Positions 22,914 to 34,655 of a stretch of DNA of 64,000 nt are shown one piece after another. Both the position numbers and the translations under genes were made by a program. Numbering within the stretch: the first letter of the stretch is position 1; every line of letters starts with the position of its first letter. Origin of the DNA: Thuidium tamariscinum (lineage: Eukaryota; Streptophyta; Bryopsida; Hypnales; Thuidiaceae); the NCBI GenBank assembly GCA_947034885.2, contig OX344756.2:25485989-25549988 (forward strand), given 5' to 3'. Under the pieces are notes generated by a model. It had not been told where the DNA came from. It saw only the letters and a program-made list of their open reading frames with translations, and did no database searches.

Positions 22914-25248
22914 GATGATTTTCAATTTGAAAGCTTCAAATTTAACAGGTGGGAACTATTCTCCTCTTAGATTTTGTTCAAGCATATATGAATGTTTAAG
23001 TCTTAGTGTTTTTTTATGGTTGTGTTTGTACTGTTAAATTGGTCTTTAAGTTTATCAACATTAGAGGCAAGATCTTTGTTTGTTTTGGCAGAGATAAATT
23101 AAATTTGAGACTCACTTGAAATGTTTTTGTTTGGCATACTGCAGTTTTGAGCATTTCTATATAAATTTAGCCAATGAAAAGCTTCAACAACATTTTAATT
23201 AGGTTATTTTTCTTCCAAGTTTTGTAGACCTCTATTATTGCAAATACAAATTTCTATAGCGCAGAATATTTCATAATAAAGCATGTTGTTCTGTGGACCT
23301 TCATGTGATTGTATAAATGATATTTTTGGGCTTTTGTGGTCATATTGCAACATGTTTTTAAGGCGAAGCAAGATGAGTATACCAAGGAGGCCATCAATTG
23401 GAGCTACATTGAATTAGTTGACAACCAAGATGTCTTGGATCTCATTGAGTATGGGCAATTACAAGTGCAACGACAACTATCCTCTTGATTTGGGTGTTGC
23501 CTAATAAACATTTTGTGTAGTAATTAGGTGCTGGAAAATGTAACAATGCAAATGAGTGCCTATCTCCCACTCATTGTGTGGACTGAAACACCTTTGTCTA
23601 TACCATTTTTTAATGTAAAAATCCTTTGGCACCATTGTTTTCTTTGATGAAGCGTGGTATGCATCAATGACTTTTTTATTTTCATTCTTTTTGCTAGTTT
23701 ATTTAGTGATAAGGTAGCCAAGCACTTCAATGAAAGATGGGTGAGGCTATGAGGAATCAATCTCAAAAAGACTGCTTGCAATATGTTTCCTAAGTCTACA
23801 AATGAGATACTTGCAACAAAGCTCTTTCAGCAATACAGAAACCATAAGAGCTTCAGCAAACCAAAGCTTGATCACACTGACTTCACAATAAATCATTACA
23901 TTAGTGATGCAAGTGTTGGACTTCTTGTATTTCATTTACCAAATTATTAGATTGCTTGATTTTCCCTCAAGGGTCTTGTTAATTTGCTACTTACTCCTAC
24001 ATTAGCATAGAAAAGTCTTCCTACATGTATTACTGCTTCTGTACAACCGGCCATTGAACCATTTACTGTTATCATTTGGTAGATTATATATCAAACCGAA
24101 TTGTTCTTGGATAAGAACAAAGACTATGTTGTTGAGCATCAATCACTTTTAGTCTTCTAACTACTTTTTTGTTGCAAGTCTTCCCCAAGTCTGTTGCTCA
24201 TGGCTCTAAGTCCTCCTATAAATTCCCTTCAATTGGTACTCGTTTCAAGGTTAGTTCAGAGATTCTAAATGGTTAACATTGACTTCTATCATGACCTTGC
24301 AGGTGTTCCTGGTATAAATATCGGTACATTTGTATATGCTAGAAATGGAGGTGTTTCTTCTTCATTTAATTTCCAACATGATTTTGGTGTTTAGTAATTG
24401 TATATGCATATTTGGTTGCATTGTATTGATTGCCGAGGGTATGTGTAACAACAATTGGTAGCTTTGATGGAGACATTAAATACGATGGAGCCTCACTACA
24501 TTCATTGTGTGAAGCCCAATATGTTGAACAAACCTCGCCACTTTGAGAACCAGAATGTCATACAACAACTTCTGTGTGGAGTAAGTTTTGATAGTTTCGT
24601 TGTCTAGCTTTGGATTGATTTGTGCAAATTTTGAATTTCAAAGGTGGTGCATTTTCATTGATTTTGTTAAGATAAATGTAGTTTGACCTTACATAGGAAG
24701 TCTTGGAGGCTATTAGAATCAACTGTGCAGGGTACCCAATACGACACACATTTTATGAGTTTTTTGACTGATTTGGGATGCTTGTCTTAGAGGTTCTTGA
24801 GGGCAAGTGAGTATTTTTATTATTGTAGGTGTTATTTGTATGTTAGTTGACTAATTTTGGATACAAGCCTGAGAAGTCTCAACTTTGCTATAGGCCTAGA
24901 ATGTTTCTAAGCCAACTCACTTTATACTTGTAGGCCTTATTGGGTGCAATTTGTTCTGACGTGCTAATTCCTTTTTTGCTACAGTAGTTATAAAGAAAAG
25001 ATGGCAGTAGAGATACTTCTGATAAAAATGGACCTCAAGAATTACCAGGTACAATTGGCGCACATTGTCTTTGTCATCAATATGACCCATGCATGGAAGA
25101 TTGACATGGTTGCTGTCATGTTGCAAATTGAGCTGAATTCTGATTTTGAAAATTGGATAATGTGGTGGTTGGTTTCAGCTGGGTCAAACAAAGGTGTTCT
25201 TGCGTTCCGGCCAAATGGCTGAATTTGATGCCAAGACAGCTAAGATGT
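22914..25248 (+). pseudogene. Class XI myosin motor pseudogene, unprocessed fragment
   Basis: Exon-like blocks in the right order match the second half of a plant myosin XI motor. 22914-22948 gives FESFKFN. 23145-23202 gives FEHFYINLANEKLQQHFN, then TAG where Gln is expected. 23351-23448 gives [20 protein letters not shown]. 23769-23905 gives MFPKSTNEI and FSKPKLDHTDFTINHY. About 24078-24145 gives LFLDKNKDYVVEHQSLL; 24178-24258 gives YKFPSIGTRFK. 24463-24580 gives [17 protein letters not shown]. 24697-24815 gives EVLEAIRINCAGYP with an in-frame TGA. 24985-25048 gives YKEKMAVEILL. 25178-25248 gives GQTKVFLRSGQMAEFDAK. Blocks are separated by intron-like gaps, several with AG/GT borders, so this is a DNA-level duplicate and not a retrocopy. 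The IQ motifs, coiled coil and cargo domain are absent; it ends just after the motor. Confidence 0.85.
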
Positions 25249-25739
25249 TAGGCATGCACACATGGAGCCAAGTGAGGGCTTCGTCAGGGCTCTCACGACT
25301 AGAGGTGGGCCCCCACCCGAGCATCCAGTTTGAGCCCCTCTACTGTGCTTTTCCAACTGCAAGGGGATAAAAAAATAGAACTCATCCTTCCGACCCTCCC
25401 GGCCTGCGGCAAGCTGGTATCAGTCGGATAAGGGGCGTTCTTTTCTCTTTCTATATCTACTAAGCGGGCCAAATAACAAGGAGCTGTTTTTTGTTGGAGC
25501 GTATTGGCGTTTGGCAGAGCTTGGGAGATCTTCAACTTTGTAGCTTCATTTCTTGGTACTCTTATTTGTTTTTGCATTATTCTTTTTGCAAATGGTAGTG
25601 TATGTTGCAAAGAGTGTTCTTTAAATTTTTTGGGCTTCCATTTTGTGTGAAGAGGAAGGTGTAGGGTGTTTCTTCTCTTTTTAGGTTTTTATGAACACTT
25701 CTTTGTAGAAATCAATTTGGGAGAGTTTCTTGAGTGAGT
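25249..25739. other. Unassigned, GC-richer segment before the Harbinger transposase
   Basis: The composition changes where the myosin fragment stops. The segment is mixed, with a GTGGGCCCCCAC palindrome near 25306, and could be the 5' flank of the Harbinger element or an independent fragment. I found no inverted copy at 32.9-33.6 kb that would define the Harbinger termini. Confidence 0.35.
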
Positions 25740-27589
25740 ATGGAGCCTTCTTTTCGTACCCGAGTGGTCCCCATGTGGATGATGCTCTCCATGGCAACAA
25801 GCAACTCCATAAGACCTAAGTCAAGGGCTTTGGAGTTATTGGATAGTGGGACTTTAATGAGGTTCCAAATTTTTTCATTTTTCTTGTTGCTTGCTACACG
25901 GAAGAAACCCAATGCTTCTCGCCTCTTTTAGGTAGAGCCTAGGCAAAGCACACATTGGAATTACATAGAGAGGGTGGTGTGGAGATCAAGCAATGAGATG
26001 CATCACAACAAGTTCAAGAAGTTTTATAGGATGGATTTTGGTGCCTTTGAAAATTTGTTAAATATGTTGAGTCCTTTCTTGAAGAGTAGGTGTGAAAACC
26101 AAGTGAGGCCACAAATGGAGATTAGGAAAATTGTAGCATGTGTAATTTATAGATTTGCACATGGTTATAGTGCGGAGCATATGGCGGACCATTTCAAAAT
26201 TGGGGCTTCAACCATTAGAAAGTATGTTGACATTGTGTGTAACATACTTACCAATAAAGACAAATTATTTGGCTGTTACATTAGCATTCTAAGTGGAGAC
26301 CGTCTTCTTAGTATCATCTCTGATTTTGAAGAAGTCATAGGATTGCCCAACGTTTGTAGAGCTATTGACGGGACTCATATACTATTAGCAAAGAATCCTA
26401 ATAGAAGTGTCACATTAGCGGCAAGTGATTTTTTCAATATGAAAAAATTTCATTCCATTGTTCTATAAGGCATTTGTGATTCAAGAAAGATCTTCTGGAA
26501 TGTTTGTGCGGGCCAACTTGGAGGGATGCATGATGGTGGTCAATTTAAAGTTTTTAGCTTATATAAGAGTTTGAAGAGACGAGAGATTCTACAAGAACCC
26601 GTGGTTGTAGTTGCAGGAATTCACTGTACTCCTTATTTGATTGGAGATTCTGCCTATCCTATTTGCACCTATTTGATGAAGAATTGGAAGGCTCCTAATG
26701 ATATGCAGAAAAAAAGATTTGATAGGTCCATAAATTCTGGAAGACACTAGAACAAAACAGTCTTTTTTTGGACACGTCCATTCATGCATGTTGATGTTGG
26801 GTTAGACATCCTCTATGTCAACATGGACGTCTAAAAGGATCACGTTAAAAAAAACATCGGCAAGACATCCAAAAAAACATGCAGACATGAACATGTCAAG
26901 GGCTAGACATCCCAAAAAACACCGGTCAACGGGGTCCTAAAAGAGTGCCATGTGGCTGGAAATTTAGCGCCATGTAGGCACGGGCAGCCAGCTAGGATTT
27001 TTTTTCATCCATCTAGATTTTGTTGACGTGGCATCTGCCACGTCAGCTCATTTGGGGGTCAAAATGGGATGACGTGGTATGTTCAAATGGTGACGTGGCA
27101 GATTTTTAAAAGCACATTTACTGTCTTTTGAGCTTTTGGGGGGTGTTTTCCATGATGTCTACAAAGACATCTTTATGTCTCAAAAGACATCATTAGAGAC
27201 ATCTATGTGTTTCATATGATGTTCATCTCCGTGCATGTGGTGTAGGCAAGGATACAAATATATTGACATATAATGTCCTGTAAGACTTCAACATTGTAGT
27301 AACAGATATAATATTTGAGATATACACATTTACAGAGACATCAATATGGACATTGAAATATCTTGCAATGTCAACTTTGATGGCATCATGAACGTCTATT
27401 AAAATATTTAGTACAAATCAAACAAACAAAATAATGTCACATTGGACATTTGTGTGATTAAATGCATAATTTCAAATGACACTAATATATCTACTAGTCA
27501 CACATATTCTACATAATGCACATGTATGTTATAATGTCTACTACAACATATGTACCAATGCAAATATAATGTCCAACACAACATGCCAT

Positions 27590-27720
27590 ACACAATACAT
27601 TATATATAATATATCATACACCATACAAATACACCATACATTGTACACCATATAAATACATCATACATAATATGCTATACATTGTAATCCATATTTAATA
27701 CACCATATATGGCAACTATG
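27590..27720 (+). repeat. Degenerate ATACACCATACA array in CACTA element
   Basis: Repeated ACACCATA, ATACATTGTA and CATATAAATACA words over about 130 bp. In reverse complement it matches the TGTATGGTGTAT array of the first CACTA element (8735-8875). Confidence 0.55.
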
Positions 27721-28849
27721 TTGCATGGCTTGAAAAACCATTTATTATATGAATATTTTGACATGAGAAGGCAAGATATTTATACTAATGGGGTGCTAGG
27801 AGGAAAGACAAACCATATGGGATTTTCCTAGTGCAACAGGTTGTGAACATTGTCTATTTGGACATCTCAAACGACGTTTGAATTGATATTGCAAAAAATA
27901 TCTTCATGTCTTAATTGATGTTTCAATTGATATCTCAGTTGACACCTTAAAAACAATTTTTTTTTGGCACAAATGAAATGGAATTTCATTGCAAGGAGAC
28001 AAAAACAAAACTAGCTAGCCACAAGTGGCCTGGCTAGGGACACAACGACACCCTTAAAAACAATTTTAAAAGCCTCACATGGCGGCAAAGTGTGCTAACG
28101 TGGCACACTATAGGGTGCAAAACATATAAGATAACATCTTGCATTGTCTATTACATGTTAGAACTTCTAATGAATGTGATGAAATCTTGGGGGGAGAACT
28201 TTCCATTTTTAAAAAACTATATTGTGCAATCAAATGCAAGGTGGTATTAATTAACTTCTCTTAAATTTAGATAATTTTAAAAAGTAAACTAGCATCATTA
28301 AAATGGAATATTTCAAGTTATTTATAATGAAGGGTAGGTGATAATAGATAGCTTTACCTATTATTTTTTTTCTAAAATAGGGTTGCCAAAAGGTCTCCCA
28401 AAATTTGAAGTTTTATGAACTATAATGAATTTGGATTTAAAAAACTAAGGGGCTAGATTCTATGAGTTGGGTTGGATTTCCTAAGTTGTAGAGAGAAGTC
28501 AAGCTACCAATTTTAGTGATAGTTAATGACAAGTGACAAGTAATCTACTGATTGGAAAAAAACTCTTCTTCCAAGTGAAATGGTATTGATGTGGGTAAAT
28601 TTCAATATTAATGCAAATATTTAACAATATAGTACTAATGCAATACTGAATCAATATAGAAGAAAACAAGCATAAATGAAATATTGTAGCTACCATAAAT
28701 GAATATTGTTTAGTGGCTTAGTAAACAATACCACAACTTGGATAATGAAAATTATATGTTTAAGCATTGCAAAATATCTTTAATTTGATATTGAAAGTAT
28801 GATTTTTATGAATAATTGCACTAATGTACATTTGTAAAATTGGTGTATA

Positions 28850-29579
28850 GGGTCGTTGCAAGAAACACCAAACGGTTTTGTCTCAAAATGGCTCAAAATT
28901 AGTGAGTCCTATGAGTCTTGTGACTTTTGGAATAAATTTTTTTTAAATTGAAAAAAATATGGATAATTTGAAGAGCAATGAGAATATTATGTCTCTTGAA
29001 ATTCAGACCTAAGAATTTTTTTTCTCTAAATGTTATAGACAATGGCAAATACAATGAAAATAGCTCTTTTTCACTAATTTGGTAAAAATAGTAAAAAAAT
29101 GAAAAAAAAATGAAAATGAAAAATCCATTTTTTTCCCAAGTAAAGGTCTTTCTTTTACAACAAATTTCATCTTTGGAAAAAATAAATTTTATTCTCCACA
29201 CTTGCACAAAGTCATCCACTTTGACAACATGTGGAGGTTGAATAGTATAGTATTTTCAAAAAATCTCTTTGTGGTCTTGTGTAACTTCAAGTGAGGTCCT
29301 TGCATGCCAATTTTCAGCTCAAAATTTGCATTTTTGGGTCAAAAATAGGACTAAACCCCCCCAAAATGGCTAAAGTAGACACCCAATCGGGGGCAGTTTA
29401 AAAATAGTAAACTAATTTTGAAAAAATTGAAAAAATTACACAAAATGTAAAACTTTTGTAAGCACCTTCATTTCATGTTTCAAGTCAAATGAACAAAAGA
29501 TGAAAAAGTTATGAGCAAAAAACTACCTCCTAAAGGTCAAGGGGACCAAAAAAAGGACAAGTGTTTCTTGCAATCACCC
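28850..29579. mobile_element. ~730-bp MITE, TTGCAAGAAACAC family, copy 2, TSD TATA
   Basis: The left terminus is GGGTCGTTGCAAGAAACACC and the right terminus GTGTTTCTTGCAATCACCC, close inverted repeats. TATA flanks both sides (28846-28849 and 29580-29583), a TA-type target duplication. The interior is AT-rich and non-coding. It is inserted in the second CACTA element and so is younger than it. Confidence 0.82.
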
Positions 29580-32075
29580 TATAGAAGCAATGAATTTTTG
29601 ATACTAAAACATACAAATTTTTAAAAAATATTGTCAAAAAATTATACAATTATAATACCAAAAGTGTAAAATTGTTTAATTTAGGAAAATTTCATTATTA
29701 TATTGCAATTGTGTGCATTTTAGATTAAAAAAATTGAAATGATTTTTTTTGTTGGTTCAAAGTCATTGTAGATGGACAAGGGTTCAAAAAGCTACATAGT
29801 TAGTGTGAAATTGTAAATTTGAGGGTTTAGGATCTAGAGTTTCAAAAAAAATTTAGACACTTAAATACCATATTTTATTTTTCGTATATTTTCCAAATTT
29901 CAAAAGTCAATGAGTGTTTTTGCAAAAGATGTGCCAAAGATATCCAAATTTTCCAACCTACTAAAAAAATTTAGGGAAGCATAACTTTGATTTGGATCTC
30001 TAGTTGGAAAAAATATATATTTTTACTTAAAGACATATTCACATCTTATGTTAAAATTTTATGAACATCCAATCAAATTCACTTCATAGGAACCTACCTA
30101 AATTTTCAATTGTTTGTTCAATGAACAATTAACCTTTAAAAGTTGAAAACTGCCACTTTGTCAATAGCACTTAAATTGAATTGATTGTTGTTGGTTTCAT
30201 GGTATAAATCTTGTACAAATATGTAGTAGAAGGAAAAAAATTTCAATTTTAAATGTAACATAGCCCTATTTTAAAACCTACAAGAATGAATTTACAAAAA
30301 TTATAGGGTATTGAAAATATGCCCTTTGTAGCTTTTTATGTAAAAATATAGTCATCTTAAATACAAGAATTAAGGTAAATAGCCACACATAAAATACCTT
30401 TGAAAATACTCTATAGAAACAAGCTTTCTTATTATATTACTTCTCTATTGCAATGCTTTTGAAACATCTTGTGTTATCCTACTTCATCCGCTTCACTTGT
30501 TGTACATCATGTGACTTATTTGAACCCTATAAAACGTCATTGTTGTCATAGAAAATAGAAGACTTCAAACTATGAACATCTTGATCCAATCCCCATTGCA
30601 ATGAAAGAGTTTCTCCAAACTCCTAAATGCTAGATAAAACATTAGTGTCCCTTGACCACTTTATAAAATGTTATGGCATAGGATGTTAAGGATGAACTTT
30701 GGACATAGTCTTTTATGTTTATATATAGTAACTTTGCTTGAGTTTAATGAAGAATATATGAAACTTCAAGTAGTAGGAGTTAACTTTTGTACAATGTTAA
30801 ACACCTCTGAACTCTAGAATATGTTACCTAAAACATCCAAAAATTCCCATAAATGTCACAAGGTCCATCCTATCGTCTCATAAGAGTCTGTTGGAACGCA
30901 TTGAAGTCACACTCAACGTCTACATGAACATGATACATTCTTACAAGGTGCCTTATGAGACTTATAAATGTCTCAGAGGACATCTACTATGACTTAATTA
31001 AGTCTCTTCCGACGTCTAAGAGAACATGAAATTTGTGTAGTACCTGAAAGTAGTGACGTGGCATGTTGCCACGTCAGATTATAGCATCTGCCATGTCACG
31101 AATATTTGATGTCAGATGTGACGTCAACAGCCACGTCATCATTTTTTCCCCCAGAATTTTTTCTTGTCACTGCCCATTTTCTTTTTTTTACTTGGGCAGC
31201 ATTTTTATTTTGAACCAAAATAATTCTTACAAAATTATCCAAAGTCAAAATGGGTCAATGAAGGTGACGTGGCAATGAACGTTCCTACAGACATCAATTT
31301 CAACATCACCCTATCTTCAACCAACGCTAGCAAAAAGTCGATGTCAATGGAAGCACATCTTGTTTTTCACTAGAATTTTATACCTTCGTCTCCAGCATAT
31401 ACAAAAATCTACTATAGACATTGGAATGCACATTCTGACATACAGACATCTGTCTAGACATGTAGATGTTCACCTCTAGACATGAGTATGCTAGGGCTAG
31501 ACATCAGAAAAAACACGGTTTTCTTCTAGTGAGAGTTGTGAACTTGTGATTGAGTAAGCATTTGGTACATTGAAGAACCGGTGAAGAATTTTGAAGAATT
31601 TCAATTCTAGAGTTGATAGGGCTGCTAGAATCACAATAGCTTGTTGTTGGTTGCACAATTACTGTGAGATGCTAAACCAACTAGAGCCTCATGTAGCTAA
31701 TGTTGGTTTGCAAAGAGATCTGTTAGTAGGATTTGGAAATGTAGGGCTACTAGTGAATTTAGAAGGAGATCGTGCAAAACAACAAGGAGAAATACTTAGG
31801 CAACAATTGTTCAGGCAATGGATTTTGGAAAACCCTAATAATGAATGATAGCATTTGTGACATTGCATTTGCATTTGGTGTAAGTATTGAGTTCAAAAGG
31901 ATTCTTGTATGCTACTGTAGTGATTGAGAAAAAAAAATCTTTTATTTAATGTAATGGAATTTGGTACAAGTCCAATCAAAATCAAAGTCCAATCACATCA
32001 AATTCCATATATGTCGGGCAATACCACTCCTATGCCCTAAATCCCTCAAAGTAAATAACACAAAACAAAGTAGTA

Positions 32076-32926
32076 CTACTTAGAACTCTCCGAATAGTCC
32101 TTTGCTTTCAAAATCTCAGCAAATAATGCTACCATTTGTAGTTGTCCCTGTAATGCTTGTTCCCTACTCTTTCTGTCATTTTCAATCATCTTCATCTCAT
32201 TGTCAACCATCTTCTTTGCCAACTGCAACTTCATCTTCTCCACCTCCAAAATCCTCTTTGAGAAATTGTTGATTGCGGAGACAATGGATTCATCTCCCAT
32301 AACCAACTTCCTCTTCCTCTTCCCTACACTTTGGTTAACTTGCCCTTCACACCCCAATTGATTTACCGCCTCTATGCGTAGAGAATGTAAAGAAGCAATA
32401 CCGGTAGCGAAAGGAGGATGAGGATGAGTACTAGGCAATGTGTCCTCATCATCATCACTCAAAACATGGATCTCAACATGTTGCATATGAACACCCTGAT
32501 CAACACCATGAGGTACACCTTTGATTTTTGCTGTACCACCAAAAATTTTGTCAAAGATTTTATACCATGGAGTCCAAGTAGAAGGTGGCACTCTAGTTTC
32601 TTCTTGCTTTGCCTTCTCCTCTTGGTAAGTTGATCTCATCTTGTTCCACTTGTCACGCGTTTGTTGCCAAGTTCATTGAGGCTCCTTCGGAAATTGAGCG
32701 TTCACTTGTCTCACAAATGACTCCCAATTTAATTTCTTGAATGGCTTGCGGTTGTACTCCCAATACTTTTCCTCACAAATGTCCACAAGAAACCTCAAAG
32801 TATCCTCCGTCCACTCCCTCTTCAAATTCAAAGTACCACGAGAATTTCCCCCTTGAGCCCTTTGAGAACTATCACCCCCTCTTCATGAAACATGAGAGCT
32901 AGTAGCCCCCCCTTTGGAACCTCCAT
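32076..32926 (-). pseudogene. Harbinger Myb/trihelix-like partner protein (dead)
   Basis: Read on the minus strand, the body encodes a SANT/trihelix-type fold: REWTEDTLRFLVDICEEKYW, KKLNWESFVRQVNAQFP, TRDKWNKMRSTYQEE, then an acidic linker and a C-terminal helix rich in Lys/Glu (VEKMKLQLAKKMVDNEMKM). Such proteins accompany the Harbinger transposase and help it bind the element termini. Two in-frame TGA codons break it: one in the N-terminal region (about 32885) and one between PKEPQ and TWQQ (about 32675). The first ATG (32926-32924) is out of frame by a G-run of seven, so the start is also shifted. It is convergent with the transposase gene, about 230 bp away. Confidence 0.8.
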
Positions 32927-32929
32927 AAT

Positions 32930-33726
32930 GTCACCCAAAAATAAAAAACCCTAACTCACTCACAAAGCCAAAATTCTTTGCCAAAAAACTTCAGTCTCTG
33001 TGCCGTAGGCTCTATACGAGGGAGAGACGAAGGACAGTTGCCTGGTGCCTTCCAACCTCTGACAAGCTTTTTTTTGGCCCCCATCGACTCACCTTGATTC
33101 ACCTGCGCGGGCAAAAAGTTTTGGTAAACAAAGGTGAGGGCTCAGACCCCACGTTTCGTTAGCTCTGCGGCGTGAGGATAGGGTTGGGTTAACCTGCAGT
33201 TCCGCGTCCTCACGTTCGATGTCACACAGCCTGTATTTGTCTCATGTACGCGGACCTGTTGAATGACGTCGCAAAAAAGATCCAACGACAAGTCCGAATG
33301 ATCCTAACAAGATGTGTCACTGCACTTGTTCCGCGGGTGGGAGGGCGGAGTTTCTATTCTCACATTCGTGACAATGAATATTTTAAAGATTTCACTAGGT
33401 CGTGCGACACGCTCCTCTAGCCTCTGCCAAGTCGCTTCCCAAGCTCCTTCTGCTCAAATTTGACCTTTCTGGCCGGCTTCTGCCCGGTGTCAATAATCGT
33501 GGATTAGGTGAAATATACTGTTTGTGTGGCTTCAGAAATGGAGCTAAAACTGGCGAGCCTCCGAACCTCATCTACTACATTTTGGCGAAGTAAAAATTAG
33601 AAGAGTCAGTTGTTTGGCGATTTCAAGACTAAAATCCTGTGCACATGGACGAAACAAACACATAGACAGAATGAATACAAAACAACACAAATGTTTCGTT
33701 GTTTCAATACAAATGTTTTGTTGTTT
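32930..33726. other. Intergenic, less AT-rich, no gene recognised
   Basis: The composition is closer to the host genes than to the AT-rich spacer. It holds an 8-bp inverted pair (CGTGAGGA at about 33171 and TCCTCACG at about 33207) and the 19-mer AAGATCCAACGACAAGTCC near 33278 that recurs near 41514, upstream of the K+ channel gene. Open frames here match no family known to me. Confidence 0.4.
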
Positions 33727-33852
33727 CAACACAAAACAACATAACATGAACACAAAATAGCATAACATTAATACAAAGCAACATAACATCAACACAAAAC
33801 AACATAACATTAATACAAAACAACATAACATCAACACAAAACAACATAAGAT
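33727..33852. repeat. 21-bp tandem repeat, six units
   Basis: Six back-to-back 21-mers alternate between CAACACAAAACAACATAACAT and TAATACAAAACAACATAACA(T) with few changes. The minus strand translates as a 7-residue Cys/Phe/Val/Leu repeat, which accounts for the open frames here. There are no spacers between units. Confidence 0.85.
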
Positions 33853-34655
33853 TAACATGAAATTGAAAGAAGCACATAAATAAGAAACAGAAATGACAAC
33901 ACAAACTAAGGAAACAATTGTTCAGGGGAGTTGAACCCCGGCCACAACTCCACAAGGGCCTTGCCCGGATGCAATGAAAAATCCCACCCCCCCAACCCAG
34001 TTAGTATACTTGTTCAAAAATTTAGAACTTGAGACTTTCCACATTGATGGAAACAGGTTTACAAGTTTGCTCCCTATCGAGATCTCTACTCCTGCTATGA
34101 AGAGTGTGGCAACCTAAAAATCCTTTGATTAGGTTTTTAAACAAAATACGGGAGAAAGGGATCTATTCAATCCCCATTTTTTTTGTTTTAGTAGTCTAAC
34201 GTAAAAGTAGGTCTAAGACTGGAAATCAGAAAACCGTTTCCCGGAAGTAGATAATTGCGTTAAGGGACAGAGTAAGAAGCCGGACCCGGACAACCCTAGC
34301 GACCGAGACTGGATAGGCAATGAATGGCTACCGAGGCTAGAGATCGTCGGAAACTCTCCCACATGACCAGGAACATTTAAACCTAATGGTCAGCAGTAAA
34401 TGTTGGGGGAAACGTATAAGACTAGAGAATCGGGCCAAGTCTTGCTACTTTCTAGCACACAAATCGAGAAAGTGGATTCTGACAGAGAGAGAGAGCGTAT
34501 TCGGGTTATCGAGAGAAGAGAGAGAGAGAGATGGTTTGAGGATCCGGTCTGATGCATACTCGAGCGACCATTCTTAAAGCTGTGGAGAGATTCTTGTACA
34601 AGGTTAGTTCCATCAAGTTGGACTCCACCTAGTTAGCGTGAGCGAGAGGCGAGCG
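33853..34655. other. Intergenic with a Pol III B-box-like site and GA microsatellite
   Basis: On the minus strand near 33920-33945, GGGGTTCAACTCCCC resembles the B box/T-arm of tRNA-derived sequence, but no cloverleaf or clear A box is visible. A (GA)n microsatellite lies at about 34475-34530. No gene is supported before the frame beginning at 34656. Confidence 0.35.

Larger units (their letters stand above)
26745..31531. mobile_element. Non-autonomous CACTA element nested in Harbinger, TSD AGA
   Basis: The left end reads CACTAGAACAAAACAGT and the right end, inverted, CACTAGAAGAAAACCGT; the termini agree at about 21 of 24 positions. AGA flanks both sides (26742-26744 and 31532-31534). Subterminal regions at both ends repeat AGACATC / TAGACATC and carry ACGTGGCA..TGCCACGT palindromes (about 27024 and 31054). 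No transposase frame is present over 4787 bp. A 730-bp MITE sits inside at 28850-29579. The Harbinger transposase reading frame continues on the far side, so the insertion split a gene. Confidence 0.92.
25740..31848 (+). pseudogene. PIF/Harbinger DDE transposase, interrupted by CACTA
   Basis: The N-terminal part (25740-26744) has the helix-turn-helix-like YRFAHGYSAEHMADHFKIG and the first catalytic block AIDGTHILLA; the second Asp lies in LIGDSAYP. After the CACTA insertion (26745-31531) the frame resumes with AFGTLKNR and RVDRAARITIACCWLHNYCE, the usual C-terminal signature, and ends at 31848. Lesions: TAG at 25929-25931, TAA at 26467-26469 where the family has Gln (SIVLQGICDS), and TAA and TGA codons plus what looks like an 8-bp duplication (AACTTGTG) just right of the CACTA junction. 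Both breaks left of the insertion fit C-to-T changes. In an active element this protein would cut and join DNA at the element ends in the nucleus. Confidence 0.85.
25740..32926. mobile_element. PIF/Harbinger element (dead), split by a CACTA insertion
   Basis: The minimal extent runs from the start of the transposase frame to the start of the Myb-like partner gene. Two convergent genes, a DDE transposase (+) and a Myb/trihelix-like protein (-), is the standard PIF/Harbinger arrangement. With the 4787-bp CACTA insertion removed the coding part is about 2.4 kb. The terminal inverted repeats and 3-bp target duplication were not found, so the true ends are unknown. Both genes carry stops, so the element is inactive. 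Confidence 0.8.

Noticed and set aside
25249-25739. Organelle-derived insertion
   Set aside because: Composition is unusual, but I recognise no mitochondrial or plastid gene segment in it.
33727-33852. Regular repeats reminiscent of a CRISPR array
   Set aside because: Units are contiguous 21-mers with no unique spacers, and the genome is eukaryotic.
33568-33955. Open minus-strand frames rich in Cys, Phe, Val and Leu
   Set aside because: They are translations of the six-unit 21-bp tandem repeat and its flanks; no start context or domain.
33915-33975. A tRNA gene
   Set aside because: Only a T-arm-like motif is present; acceptor, D and anticodon stems cannot be formed.
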